A stretch of DNA of 9,439 nt from Nitrososphaerales archaeon TH1177 (GCA_014523515.1 JAATVJ010000256.1:1-9439), one strand, 5' to 3'. Positions 1 to 6,796 are shown, numbered from the stretch's first letter. Notes: a model not told the origin generated them from the letters alone. A program made the numbers and translations.

Positions 1-1
1 A

Positions 2-526
2 CCTTCAGATAAACTTGATAGCGATATTTTGAATTTATTAGTTGAATCAATATCAAAAGAATTTGTCAACTCCAAAGTTACTATTAATCCTTTACTGAAA
101 GTTGATATTCATGATTTTATTTCTAAACATAGAAATCAACTAAGGTCTTCTGACTTTTTGCTTTGGATTTTAGAAAAACTCAAACCATCAAACGAGATAA
201 AGATTTTAGTCATTTGTGACATAGATGCATATTCTGGAGATTTGAATTTTGTATTTGGAGAAGCATATAAAGGAGGAAGAGTTGCAGCAATATATCTTCC
301 TAGACTTAGACAAGAATTCTATGGGCTCGAACCTAATAAATTGGTATTTCATGAGCGAATTGTAAAAGAAGCAATTCATGAACTAGGTCATACTTTTAGT
401 TTATTTCATTGTAATAACAAATTATGTGTTATGCATTTTAGTAATTCATTGTATGATACTGATATCAAAGAAAATAGATTTTGTTTATATTGCAAGAATA
501 ATTTAAGTCTGAAACTAAATGACTAG
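2..526 (+). CDS. amzA: Archaemetzincin-family zinc metalloprotease (5' end outside window)
   Basis: Predicted small zinc-dependent protease of the archaemetzincin family (M54), probably cytosolic since no signal peptide is visible. The zinc motif starts at position 377 as HELGHTFSLFHC, followed by four residues, then CVM, then sixteen residues and CLYC. This matches the family pattern HExxHxxGxxHC-x4-CxM-x16/17-CxxC, which binds a catalytic and a structural zinc. The upstream block DLNFVFGEA...GGRVA is also typical. The glycine after HExxH is replaced by serine here (codon at 398-400). The frame is open to the left edge (residues PSDKLDSDI precede the TTG at 29), so that TTG is not the real start; roughly ten or more residues probably lie outside. 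The physiological substrate of archaeal archaemetzincins is not known to me. Family assignment is firm; activity is uncertain because of the Gly-to-Ser change. Confidence 0.9.
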   Translation, partial: PSDKLDSDILNLLVESISKEFVNSKVTINPLLKVDIHDFISKHRNQLRSSDFLLWILEKLKPSNEIKILVICDIDAYSGDLNFVFGEAYKGGRVAAIYLPRLRQEFYGLEPNKLVFHERIVKEAIHELGHTFSLFHCNNKLCVMHFSNSLYDTDIKENRFCLYCKNNLSLKLND

Positions 527-610
527 TCTCGATAATTAGAACTACAAAATTGTGCCAAGATCAATAATTATGGATCTAAATTAGAAATAAAGGGAACAAT
601 TTAATTAAAA

Positions 611-620
611 GATATATTTA
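611..620 (+). promoter_or_regulatory. TATA-like box for the secreted protein gene
   Basis: GATATATTTA lies centred about 28 nt before the ATG at 644, preceded by a purine-rich stretch that could act as BRE. No Shine-Dalgarno is seen before the ATG. The spacing fits a leaderless archaeal transcript. Inferred from sequence only. Confidence 0.45.
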
Positions 621-643
621 AGAACTTTTTTACTCAAACTCTC

Positions 644-1096
644 ATGTATAGAATTGTTATTGTTACATTATTTATAGTGTTTATTTTATTTCATTTTTCT
701 TCAGTTTTTGCTTGGCATCAAAATTTAGGTATAGATGATTTACGAGCTTCTGAATTATATCGTAATAATCCAAATGACCCACTAGTTGAGCAATGGCAAG
801 AAGCGATGATGAGCTCTATGAATACAGCTAATAGTTGTATGGTACTTACAGGACCTGGAATAGAGGGGTGTATTACAATAGTGCAAACAATTGTAGAGAA
901 TTGTAAAGCTCATCCAAATTCATTATTAATATGTGAAGATTCTAGATTAAATGAATATTTAAATAAAAATATTAATTTAACAAAACTAACGGCACCTCAA
1001 CAAAAAACTAAAGATTTTGTTCCTGAAAGTAGAAATGAAGAATGCAATCCTATAAATCGATCATTCACTCTTCAAGGTAAAATACTTTCAAAGTGA
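644..1096 (+). CDS. Secreted cysteine-containing protein of unknown function (N-terminal part, ends at in-frame TGA)
   Basis: I do not recognise the family. Residues 1-23 form a clear signal peptide (MYRIVI... then a hydrophobic core, ending SSVFA before WHQ), so the product is exported or surface-attached. The mature part has a helical-looking region with cysteines at residues 65, 76, 87 and 97, then a polar linker, a fifth cysteine at 134, and the beginning of what looks like a beta domain (RSFTLQGKI). It stops at TGA 1094-1096. The reading frame continues without a shift into the ORF at 1103-1441, which supplies a sixth cysteine and the rest of a beta-rich domain but has no signal peptide. 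The two therefore probably descend from one gene of about 265 codons split by a nonsense mutation (or a sequencing error). The start at 644 is supported by the signal peptide and an upstream TATA-like box. Confidence 0.65.
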   Translation: MYRIVIVTLFIVFILFHFSSVFAWHQNLGIDDLRASELYRNNPNDPLVEQWQEAMMSSMNTANSCMVLTGPGIEGCITIVQTIVENCKAHPNSLLICEDSRLNEYLNKNINLTKLTAPQQKTKDFVPESRNEECNPINRSFTLQGKILSK

Positions 1097-1102
1097 GTTA
1101 TC

Positions 1103-1441
1103 GTGCTAGCTGATTTTGTTCCATGTATAGTAGTTAGTGGTAAAATAACTTTGAATATACCAGAAAATGACAATCTGAAATTAGCAGTATTATCTATTGA
1201 TCCTATTGGCAATGCTCATTCAGGGGTATTAATAAATCCTACCAAAATTCAAAGTCTTGATAAAAACCAAGGATTATTTTCTATCGAATTAGATAAGACG
1301 ATGAAAGGAACAGATCCAATTACAGGAAAAAGTAAAACAGTAACAAAAATTAATGGATTAGCATTATATAATACTGGCGATGAGTCCATAGTGTTCAAAC
1401 CAGGAAATATTGTTACAGTGACAGCAACCGTTACCAAATAA
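1103..1441 (+). CDS. Beta-rich domain ORF, likely the C-terminal half of the upstream secreted protein
   Basis: This 112-codon ORF begins at GTG 1103, two codons after the TGA that ends the upstream ORF and in exactly the same frame. It has no signal peptide or membrane segment. It reads as alternating beta strands (IVVSGKITLNIP, LKLAVLSIDP, LFSIELDK, KINGLALYNTG, GNIVTVTATVTK), suggesting an immunoglobulin-like or similar extracellular sandwich; I cannot name a family. A single cysteine at residue 8 would bring the cysteine count of the joined product to six. Independent expression is possible by reinitiation: AAGTGAG lies just before the GTG and is a weak Shine-Dalgarno match. Without a signal peptide, though, the product would be misplaced. 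I favour it being the 3' half of a nonsense-split gene. Confidence 0.5.
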   Translation: MLADFVPCIVVSGKITLNIPENDNLKLAVLSIDPIGNAHSGVLINPTKIQSLDKNQGLFSIELDKTMKGTDPITGKSKTVTKINGLALYNTGDESIVFKPGNIVTVTATVTK

Positions 1442-1737
1442 GTTTAATATCTTTATAACAGTCAAGTGATAGATAAACGAATAAGAAAAGTTGCACTAGA
1501 TGGATATGGATTGCAAGTATAAGTAAGCAAGTAAAAATTTTATATATTTTGATAGTGTATTATACTCTTACCAATCTATCAACAAATCAAATCAAACCTG
1601 GCAAGCATATAGATACCATAGTCCTCCTCTTATTTCCGATTGCTCCTATAACTTGAGGGCTATGGCTATTATAATATAATGAATCTATTAATTTATAGAC
1701 AGTTTAAAAGTTAAGTTAAAAAAAATAATTTAATTAA
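1442..1737. other. Gene-free stretch between the split secreted gene and the permease remnant
   Basis: About 300 bases with frequent stops in all frames examined. It contains an 11-bp inverted repeat (1616-1665, listed separately) and AT-rich spacer. The expected N-terminal helix of the downstream permease, with its glycine-rich motif, is not found here in the frames I read. I see no tRNA-like sequence. Confidence 0.6.
1616..1665. repeat. Inverted repeat / stem-loop with 11-bp arms
   Basis: The left arm CCATAGTCCTC (1616-1626) pairs with the right arm GAGGGCTATGG (1655-1665): ten Watson-Crick pairs and one G-U wobble as RNA, around a 28-nt loop. The arms are much richer in GC than the surroundings, so this is unlikely to be chance AT pairing. 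It could be an RNA hairpin or the ends of a small mobile-element remnant. No function can be assigned. Confidence 0.6.
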
Positions 1738-2988
1738 ATAATAATATCAAGAACTGAAGCAAAGGTATCATTTATAATATCATCCTTCCTTGCAATCTGT
1801 ACTGCATTAAGTTATGCAGAACTATCATCAATATTTCCAAAGAGTGCAGCAGAATATAGATATGTAAAAAACTCTTTTGGAAAATTATCTGTATCTATAT
1901 TTGTTGGTTGTTTAACAATATTTGTTGGTATAGTTTCAGCTTCGGCAGTTGCAATAGGATTTTCAAATTATCTTTCAGTATTTTTACCTGGCTATCCTAC
2001 AATTCTTTTTTCTATATTGGTAGTATCTATTTTATCCTTCATTAATTTTTATGGAATAAGAGAATCTATCTGGTTTAACACTATTTTTACATTAATTGAA
2101 TTATCAGGATTATTAATAATAATATTTATTGGTTTTATATTTGGAAACTTTTCCAATGTTGATTTTCTAGAATCACCTATTTCTGACAAAATGTCATATA
2201 ATAATGATTTTTTATCATCAATTGGAATAATTTTTGGAGCGTCAGCATTAATTTTTTTTGCTTATTATGGATTTGAAAATATTCCAAACATTGCAGAAGA
2301 AACAAAAAATCCTTCAAAAACAATTTCTCGAGCTATATTATTATCCATAATAATTACAACTATAGTCTATGTCTTAGTAGTAATATCCTCTTTAAGTTTA
2401 GTAACATGGCAAGAACTATCTTCATCAAATGTCCCCTTATCATTGGTAATTGAAAAAGTATTTGAAAATAGAGGTAATTTTATAATCTCCACTATAGCAC
2501 TTTTTGCCACAACAAATACAGTCTTGATGATGTTAATTTCTTCATCGAGAATAATTTATGGTATGTCAATAGATGGTGCTTTATTGACATCTCTTTCAAA
2601 AATTCACAAGAAAAGAAATACACCTTGGTTAGCAATAATAATAACTGCTTTATTATCAATAACAGTCATTATTGTATCTTCTAACAATATCTCAACTGTA
2701 TCGAAAATAGCTGTTTTCGGAATATTTACAGTATTTGCATTTGTTAATTTCTCTTTAATATTATTAAGGCTAAAAAATCTTTCATCTTTACAACAATCAT
2801 TTTCTCTATTAAATTATAAAAGATTACCAATTTTTGCAATTATAGGAATTGTAATTTCTTTTATTATGTTATTGCAATTTGATTCTACAACAATTCTATT
2901 GTCTTTAATAATTATGAGTATTTTATTCTTAATTAGCATTTTTTTTGCTAAATCTAAAAAAATTGGAATAGAAAAATCTGAATTTTAA
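1738..2988 (+). pseudogene. APC-superfamily amino-acid permease, 5'-truncated (TM1 and start codon missing)
   Basis: Remnant of an amino-acid/polyamine/organocation transporter, normally a 12-helix inner-membrane permease. The frame is open from 1738 (stop TAA at 1735-1737) to TAA at 2988, 416 codons. The residues encoded from 1744 on (ISRTEAKVSFIISSFLAI, then CTALSYAELSSIFPKSAAEY) match the TM2 region of the family. The signature YGFENIPNIAEETKNP lies between TM6 and TM7. I count eleven hydrophobic helices, corresponding to TM2-TM12. The first helix, with the glycine-rich substrate-binding motif of APC permeases, is absent. There is no ATG, GTG or TTG in frame before TTG 2017, which lies inside TM4, so a start at 2017 would drop about 93 conserved codons. 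No internal stops occur after 1738, suggesting recent truncation. An exotic start codon is possible but would still lack TM1. Confidence 0.72.
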
Positions 2989-3007
2989 TCATAAAAATTT
3001 AATTCGA

Positions 3008-3697
3008 TTATTTGATGTAAAAACTAAGCACATATCCTATTGTATAAGCTACTGCAGATGCTATTCCACCAACGGCGAGTGTATGTAATCCTGATTTAAT
3101 CCATGATGTTTTGACAATTCTACCTTTTATAATTCCAATTAAAAAAAATGAAATTGCAGTAAATGTACTTGAAAAAATAAAAGCGTTAATTGGAGATATT
3201 GATGTAATTCCTATAAGATGTATAATTATAAATGGACTTAAAGGTATCAAGCCAAGAAGATTAAAAGCAATAAAAGTGGTAATAGCTGTATCTTTTGGTT
3301 CCTTTTTATCATCAACAAGTCCTAATTCTTCTTTCATCATGGTATCTACCCATATCTTTTTTTTTGAAGTTATTACTTTTACTAAATCTTCTAATATGTC
3401 CTCTTTAAATCCTTTATTTCGGTAAATTTCTCTTATCTCTTCTTTTTCTTCTTCAATCATATTATCAATAGACCATTCTTCTTTTTTTCTTTCTTTTTCG
3501 ATATATTCTTCATATGTCCTTCTGGAAAGATAATTTCCTACAGACATAGAAAAACCGTCAGCAAAAAGATTAGCAAAACCCAGTATTAATATAACAGATA
3601 CAGATAAAGAGGCACCAAATGCTCCTGCTACAATAGCAAATGTGGTTATTACTCCATCGGTTCCGCCATAAACAAAATCTTCAATTGACCAACGCAT
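3008..3697 (-). CDS. VIT1/CCC1-family Fe2+/Mn2+ transporter
   Basis: Membrane transporter of the vacuolar iron transporter / CCC1 family (DUF125), which exports or stores Fe2+ and Mn2+ in exchange for protons. Residues 1-60 carry TM1 and TM2 with the family motifs GGTDGVITTFA (Asp14) and FADGFSMSVGNYLS (Asp47, Met51). Residues 61-135 form a highly charged, glutamate-rich helical segment ending in MMKEELGL, which corresponds to the cytoplasmic metal-binding domain between TM2 and TM3. Residues 137-160, 168-190 and 203-227 give TM3-TM5. The length of 229 aa is normal. It converges with the permease remnant (19-base gap) and appears monocistronic. Substrate choice (Fe or Mn) cannot be told from sequence. 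In an organism depending on metal-containing electron carriers, metal detoxification is a plausible role (inference). Confidence 0.92.
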   Translation of the reverse strand: MRWSIEDFVYGGTDGVITTFAIVAGAFGASLSVSVILILGFANLFADGFSMSVGNYLSRRTYEEYIEKERKKEEWSIDNMIEEEKEEIREIYRNKGFKEDILEDLVKVITSKKKIWVDTMMKEELGLVDDKKEPKDTAITTFIAFNLLGLIPLSPFIIIHLIGITSISPINAFIFSSTFTAISFFLIGIIKGRIVKTSWIKSGLHTLAVGGIASAVAYTIGYVLSFYIK

Positions 3698-3969
3698 CTA
3701 GAAAATTATAAAATAAACATTGATATTTTTATATTGTGTATCTATTAAATATATTTAGAAAAAAGAAATTTCATTTTAATTGATAAATACATTACCTTAA
3801 ATATATTGACAGATTTCAAACCATTTTTTTATTATTCTTCTTGAGTTATCAAAAATATAAATTTAAATTTGTAGTTTTAGTTTTTTTGTTTTCTATTTGT
3901 TTTAGATAACAGCAACACCAGAAAATAATATAATAAAATAATATCATATAATTCTGATGATTTTAATTC
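3698..3969. other. Intergenic spacer between VIT/CCC1 and CHRD genes
   Basis: AT-rich, with T-runs on the plus strand. Apart from a weak TATA-like box for the VIT/CCC1 gene I see nothing supportable here. Confidence 0.5.
3723..3735 (-). promoter_or_regulatory. TATA-like box for the VIT/CCC1 gene
   Basis: On the minus strand this reads AATATAAAAATAT, centred about 33 nt before the ATG at 3697. A second AT-rich stretch lies nearer the gene, so the assignment is weak. Confidence 0.3.
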
Positions 3970-4542
3970 TTAACCTTCATTTTCCAAGATTTGTCCTCGT
4001 AGTTCGCCTTCTGGATGATCTTCACTATGAACATTTACATACGTCTCATCACTTTGCATAACCAACACTAAATCATTAATTGTTTTACCAGCCAATGAAC
4101 CAGTTAAATCCGACACATTAAAATTTCCACTAGCAGAGAAAGAGCTAGATCTTTGTTGTGTAGTTAACGAAATATCAGAAATTTTTGACATATTTTCAAT
4201 TAAATTTGTACCATTATCTTTTGATTTAAATAACGTCACTATAACGTCACCATTTGTTCCCATTGTACCATTATGAATTTGAATAGAGGTAATTCTTCCT
4301 GCATCTAATACATTTATTTGATAATTTACAGAATTGTCCAATACTTCAAAATTAGCTATTCCTGTCCCAGCAGTTTCAACCGGAGGAACTACTTCCTTCC
4401 CAGTCAGTGTTGCTATAAAGTCAGGCTTGCCTTGAGCATAGGCATAACCATAATTACCTATTGCAGACATTAGATAGATAGTAGCAAAAATAAAAACGCA
4501 TCCAATAAAAATAATCTTGTTCAGATTTTTATGATATATCAT
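3970..4542 (-). CDS. Secreted CHRD-domain protein
   Basis: Exported protein with a CHRD (chordin-type) domain. Residues 9-27 are a hydrophobic signal segment after a lysine-containing N terminus, with a likely cleavage near AYA (residue 36). The CHRD domain spans about 40-187: it opens with FIATLTGKEVVPPVETAGTG, continues with ITSIQIHNGTMGTNGDVIVTLF and ends with the typical TYVNVHSEDHPEGELRGQI. The domain is known as a beta-rich extracellular module. Its role in archaea is not established, and cell-surface or biofilm matrix functions are only guesses. There are several N-x-S/T sites (for example NGT, NMS, NVS), compatible with archaeal surface glycosylation. The length of 190 aa is usual for a single-domain member. 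It stands alone, separated from both neighbours by more than 270 bases. Confidence 0.9.
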   Translation of the reverse strand: MIYHKNLNKIIFIGCVFIFATIYLMSAIGNYGYAYAQGKPDFIATLTGKEVVPPVETAGTGIANFEVLDNSVNYQINVLDAGRITSIQIHNGTMGTNGDVIVTLFKSKDNGTNLIENMSKISDISLTTQQRSSSFSASGNFNVSDLTGSLAGKTINDLVLVMQSDETYVNVHSEDHPEGELRGQILENEG

Positions 4543-4566
4543 ACTATTTAATCATAGTTTGTACAT

Positions 4567-4576
4567 AGTATAAAAA
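4567..4576 (-). promoter_or_regulatory. TATA-like box for the CHRD gene
   Basis: The minus strand reads TTTTTATACT, centred about 30 nt before the ATG at 4542, where a TATA box is expected for a leaderless or very short-leader archaeal transcript. Confidence 0.45.
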
Positions 4577-4943
4577 ATTTTAGAAACTTATTACAGAAAA
4601 GGGAATTTATATAATAACAGTCTAATAATAATGTAATTCTGAAAATTATCTTTTAGCCACATTTGTAGATTCCATGCTATGAGATCACTTTCTCAATTTT
4701 ATAATATAAGAATGGAATAGGAGTTGAAAGTTTATAATTTATATATATATAATGAAATTTAATTTGGTTGAATTTGCTAAAATAGTATTGTATTCAGGAT
4801 TTTAAAAGAAATAGATATTATTTTTATTATGAAAATTATTTTGAATATATAATGAATTGAACCTTTGCATATAAAATTTGGATATTCACTGTAATTATAG
4901 AAATTTTTATACCTCGGTTTTGTAATTAATTGCATAACTATTT
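4577..4943. other. Gene-free AT-rich spacer between CHRD and USP genes
   Basis: Contains an alternating TA run (about 4739-4751) and no ORF that I can support. A 17-codon ATG ORF at 4752-4805 downstream of the TA run has no recognisable content. No tRNA-like sequence or notable repeat was seen. Confidence 0.5.
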
Positions 4944-4944
4944 T

Positions 4945-4951
4945 AAAAAAA
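4945..4951 (-). terminator. Oligo-T terminator of the USP gene
   Basis: On the minus strand seven T residues follow the TAG stop of the USP gene directly, with no hairpin needed. Archaeal RNA polymerase terminates at such oligo-T tracts. Confidence 0.4.
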
Positions 4952-5470
4952 CTAATAGGTATAATGTACTATTAAAATAGGACACATAGTCTTTTCAGCA
5001 AGGTTCCTTGATACACTTCCTAATGCTTTAACTTTAGAAATTCCTCCTAAACCTATATTTCCAATTACAATTAAGTCTACTTTTTCCTCCTCTGCATATT
5101 TGATTATATTATCCACTACAGAGCCTTTAGTTTCTCCAATAACTTTTGTTTGAATAGCAATTCCTAAAGGTTCATACTTATTTTTAAGATTAGTTAATTT
5201 CTTCTCTGAGTTTGATTTCATCAATACATACATTTCCTTCACATATTCTGAAAATGATATTAATTCTCCTGTTTTAGGGGATCGCATTGGTCCTTCTAAA
5301 AATCCTATCGAAGTAGGCATTTCTGGAATAACATATAATATAATTACATCAATATTAGTAGAGGATACATCAATATTCCCTTTACAATGCTTGGCAAGGT
5401 TAATTGCATGATCTAAAGCATAATTTGATGGTTCTGATCCATCAACTGGAACTAGAATTTTTTTATACAT
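4952..5470 (-). CDS. Universal stress protein (UspA family)
   Basis: Soluble single-domain UspA-type protein, nucleotide-binding alpha/beta fold, expected to work as a dimer in stress response. The N terminus MYKKILVPVDGSE is the classic first strand with the nucleotide-contacting Asp10. The C-terminal loop holds Gly137-x2-Gly140 and then Gly151-Ser152, the phosphate-binding motif of ATP-binding members (consensus G-2x-G-9x-G-S/T); here ten residues rather than nine separate the second and third parts. Residues 50-88 form a long insertion after strand 2 (MPTSIGFLEGPMRSPKTGEL and on). The length of 172 aa is slightly above the bacterial norm because of it. It is transcribed alone, with its own TATA-like box and a T7 tract after the stop. 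ATP binding is likely but not certain. Confidence 0.93.
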   Translation of the reverse strand: MYKKILVPVDGSEPSNYALDHAINLAKHCKGNIDVSSTNIDVIILYVIPEMPTSIGFLEGPMRSPKTGELISFSEYVKEMYVLMKSNSEKKLTNLKNKYEPLGIAIQTKVIGETKGSVVDNIIKYAEEEKVDLIVIGNIGLGGISKVKALGSVSRNLAEKTMCPILIVHYTY

Positions 5471-5489
5471 ATCTCTCTAATACCAAGGC

Positions 5490-5503
5490 TATAGAATAAT
5501 ATA
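5490..5503 (-). promoter_or_regulatory. TATA-like box for the USP gene
   Basis: The minus strand reads AAATTATATTATTC, centred about 27 nt before the ATG at 5470. Only a weak purine stretch (GAGAGA) precedes the ATG. Confidence 0.45.
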
Positions 5504-5726
5504 ATTTCATTGACCAATTAAAGTATATCAATATTGTATAAAAATTCCCTTATATCAATAAAATTAAATAGGTTAACGATACTTTCTTTGGTATAGTATT
5601 TTTAGATTGTATGTAGATTTCCAATAATTAGATATTCCTCAAAAGTTAATTAGGAAATGATCACTTTGAAAGATATATTTATTATATCAATTCTCAATGT
5701 TATTTACTCTTTTAGAAATTTCTTCT

Positions 5727-6413
5727 TTACAAAGTAGAAAGGGGGATATAGCTTAAAGTGTATATTGTTTTTTTATCTATTTTAAATTTGATTAATCCGA
5801 AGGTTGCTTTCGTTATGCTTATGAATTGTTTCAGTTCTTCTTTTTCTAAGTTCGTAACCTTTTCTGAATCGTAAGCTCGCTTAGCCCAATGTGAGGGTTT
5901 TATTTCACCAAGATCAATAAATCTTTCATTCTCTAATAGTTTTATGATCTCTGATAGTTTAAAGATTCCTATTAAAGAATAATCATTAGAATTTCCGGTT
6001 AGAATTATTAAAATTACTAATAAAATTTTCAAAAGTCCAAAAGAGAGTGCATTTTCAATAAGACGAGGTGGGAATACTATCATTTTTAACAGTATCTTTC
6101 CTGATTCTAATCTACTATCAATAATTGATAACAATAGCTGTTGAAATTTTTGAGTCAGTAAATATGGATCATTATATTTTTGTACATTCAAACAATTATA
6201 TTTGCACTCTTTAGTTGAATTTATATTCTGAAAATCAAACGATGCCTCAAAAGATAGTTCAAGACATTTATTGCATTTATAAATTTTATAGGCCTTTGGC
6301 AATTTTTGAGGTTCAAAATAGCGAAGTATATCTGAGGTAGATATAACATATTTTAACTTTGAATTTGCTGAAGATAATGACGGGATTACCATTTTATGAA
6401 AGTATTTTAACAT
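5727..6413 (-). CDS. Unknown protein with CxxC...CxxxC cluster; possible frameshifted continuation of the zinc-finger protein
   Basis: 228 codons, family not named with confidence. Residues 47-74 contain CNKC, then a 19-residue gap, then CKYNC, a probable metal-binding or structural cysteine set. Residues 122-140 are very hydrophobic (SFGLLKILLVILIIL) and could be a membrane helix or a buried helix. The C terminus (HWAKRA, then LEKEELKQFISITKATFGLIKFKI) looks like a compact alpha/beta domain. I have an unverified impression of a similar ending in other thaumarchaeal proteins that begin with a C2H2 finger. The ATG overlaps the stop of the upstream ORF (ATGTTAA, 7 bases), which fits translational coupling. 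The frame is also open for about 11 codons upstream of the ATG, across an A7 run, so a -1 slip there would fuse the two ORFs into one protein of about 350 residues. Confidence 0.6.
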   Translation of the reverse strand: MLKYFHKMVIPSLSSANSKLKYVISTSDILRYFEPQKLPKAYKIYKCNKCLELSFEASFDFQNINSTKECKYNCLNVQKYNDPYLLTQKFQQLLLSIIDSRLESGKILLKMIVFPPRLIENALSFGLLKILLVILIILTGNSNDYSLIGIFKLSEIIKLLENERFIDLGEIKPSHWAKRAYDSEKVTNLEKEELKQFISITKATFGLIKFKIDKKTIYTLSYIPLSTL

Positions 6414-6760
6414 TGTTTTATTGAAATTTTTTTCTTTTCCTTTTTATCTTTATCATTAGCATCACCCAAATTTAGAATAACAACAAAAGGAGTGGAATGA
6501 AATGGTGGTGAAGGAAATGGTGGTGAAGGAAATGGTGGTGAAGGAAATGGTGGTGAAGGTTGAATCATCGGTGTGATCTCATTGTATGAAGGGTTTTCAA
6601 AATTTATGATATTATAAGATTCATTAAAAATTGGAGGTTGAATTATATTATTTGTTTGAGGAGGTGGATGTTTTCTTTGTATATGAATATCGATATTATA
6701 TCTTCTACTTGAAGTTTGAGAACAGAAGGGACATTTATATTTTCTAAAGTTTTTCTTCAT
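6407..6760 (-). CDS. C2H2 zinc-finger protein with Pro-rich repeat
   Basis: Small protein with one classical C2H2 finger: Cys10-x2-Cys13-x12-His26-x4-His31, in the segment KYKCPFCSQTSSRRYNIDI and HIQRKH, with basic residues as in nucleic-acid-binding fingers. The middle (about 32-66) is polar and disordered-looking. Residues 69-92 are a PSPPF pentapeptide repeat (four copies plus a degenerate HSTPF). The end is lysine-rich (DKDKKEKKKISIKQC). A role in DNA, RNA or protein binding is plausible; no target can be inferred. A strong TATA-like box lies 30 nt upstream. It overlaps the next ORF by 7 bases, and an A7 tract in its lysine-rich tail lies where the two frames overlap, so the present stop may be the result of a frameshift. 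Confidence 0.75.
   Translation of the reverse strand: MKKNFRKYKCPFCSQTSSRRYNIDIHIQRKHPPPQTNNIIQPPIFNESYNIINFENPSYNEITPMIQPSPPFPSPPFPSPPFPSPPFHSTPFVVILNLGDANDKDKKEKKKISIKQC
6486..6560 (-). repeat. 15-bp tandem repeat (minisatellite) coding for PSPPF
   Basis: On the plus strand four near-identical 15-bp units AATGGTGGTGAAGGA start at 6501, 6516, 6531 and 6546 (the last differs in its final base); a diverged fifth copy covers 6486-6500. The unit keeps the reading frame, so copy-number change alters only the length of the Pro-rich linker. Near identity implies recent expansion. Confidence 0.85.
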
Positions 6761-6783
6761 TTCTTATCAAGATATTCTATTAA

Positions 6784-6796
6784 AATTATATATAAG
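6784..6796 (-). promoter_or_regulatory. TATA box of the zinc-finger unit
   Basis: The minus strand reads CTTATATATAATT, centred about 30 nt before the ATG at 6760. It is the best TATA match in the window. Confidence 0.55.

Noticed and set aside
29..31. TTG as start of the archaemetzincin
   Set aside because: The frame is open to the window edge and the family needs more N-terminal sequence, so the true start lies upstream.
1249..1437. Minus-strand ORF of 62 codons
   Set aside because: Antisense shadow of the beta-rich ORF at 1103-1441, which has the coherent strand pattern; the antisense product has no recognisable features.
1466..1522. 18-codon GTG ORF ending RKVALDGYGLQV, faintly like the first strand of Cas1-type proteins
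   Set aside because: Far too short, followed by dense stops, and there is no CRISPR repeat or other cas gene in the window; the resemblance is probably chance.
3111..3425. Plus-strand ORF of 104 codons
   Set aside because: Lies entirely opposite the well-supported VIT/CCC1 gene.
4752..4805. 17-codon ATG ORF downstream of an alternating TA run
   Set aside because: No recognisable content, and such short ORFs are expected by chance in AT-rich spacer.
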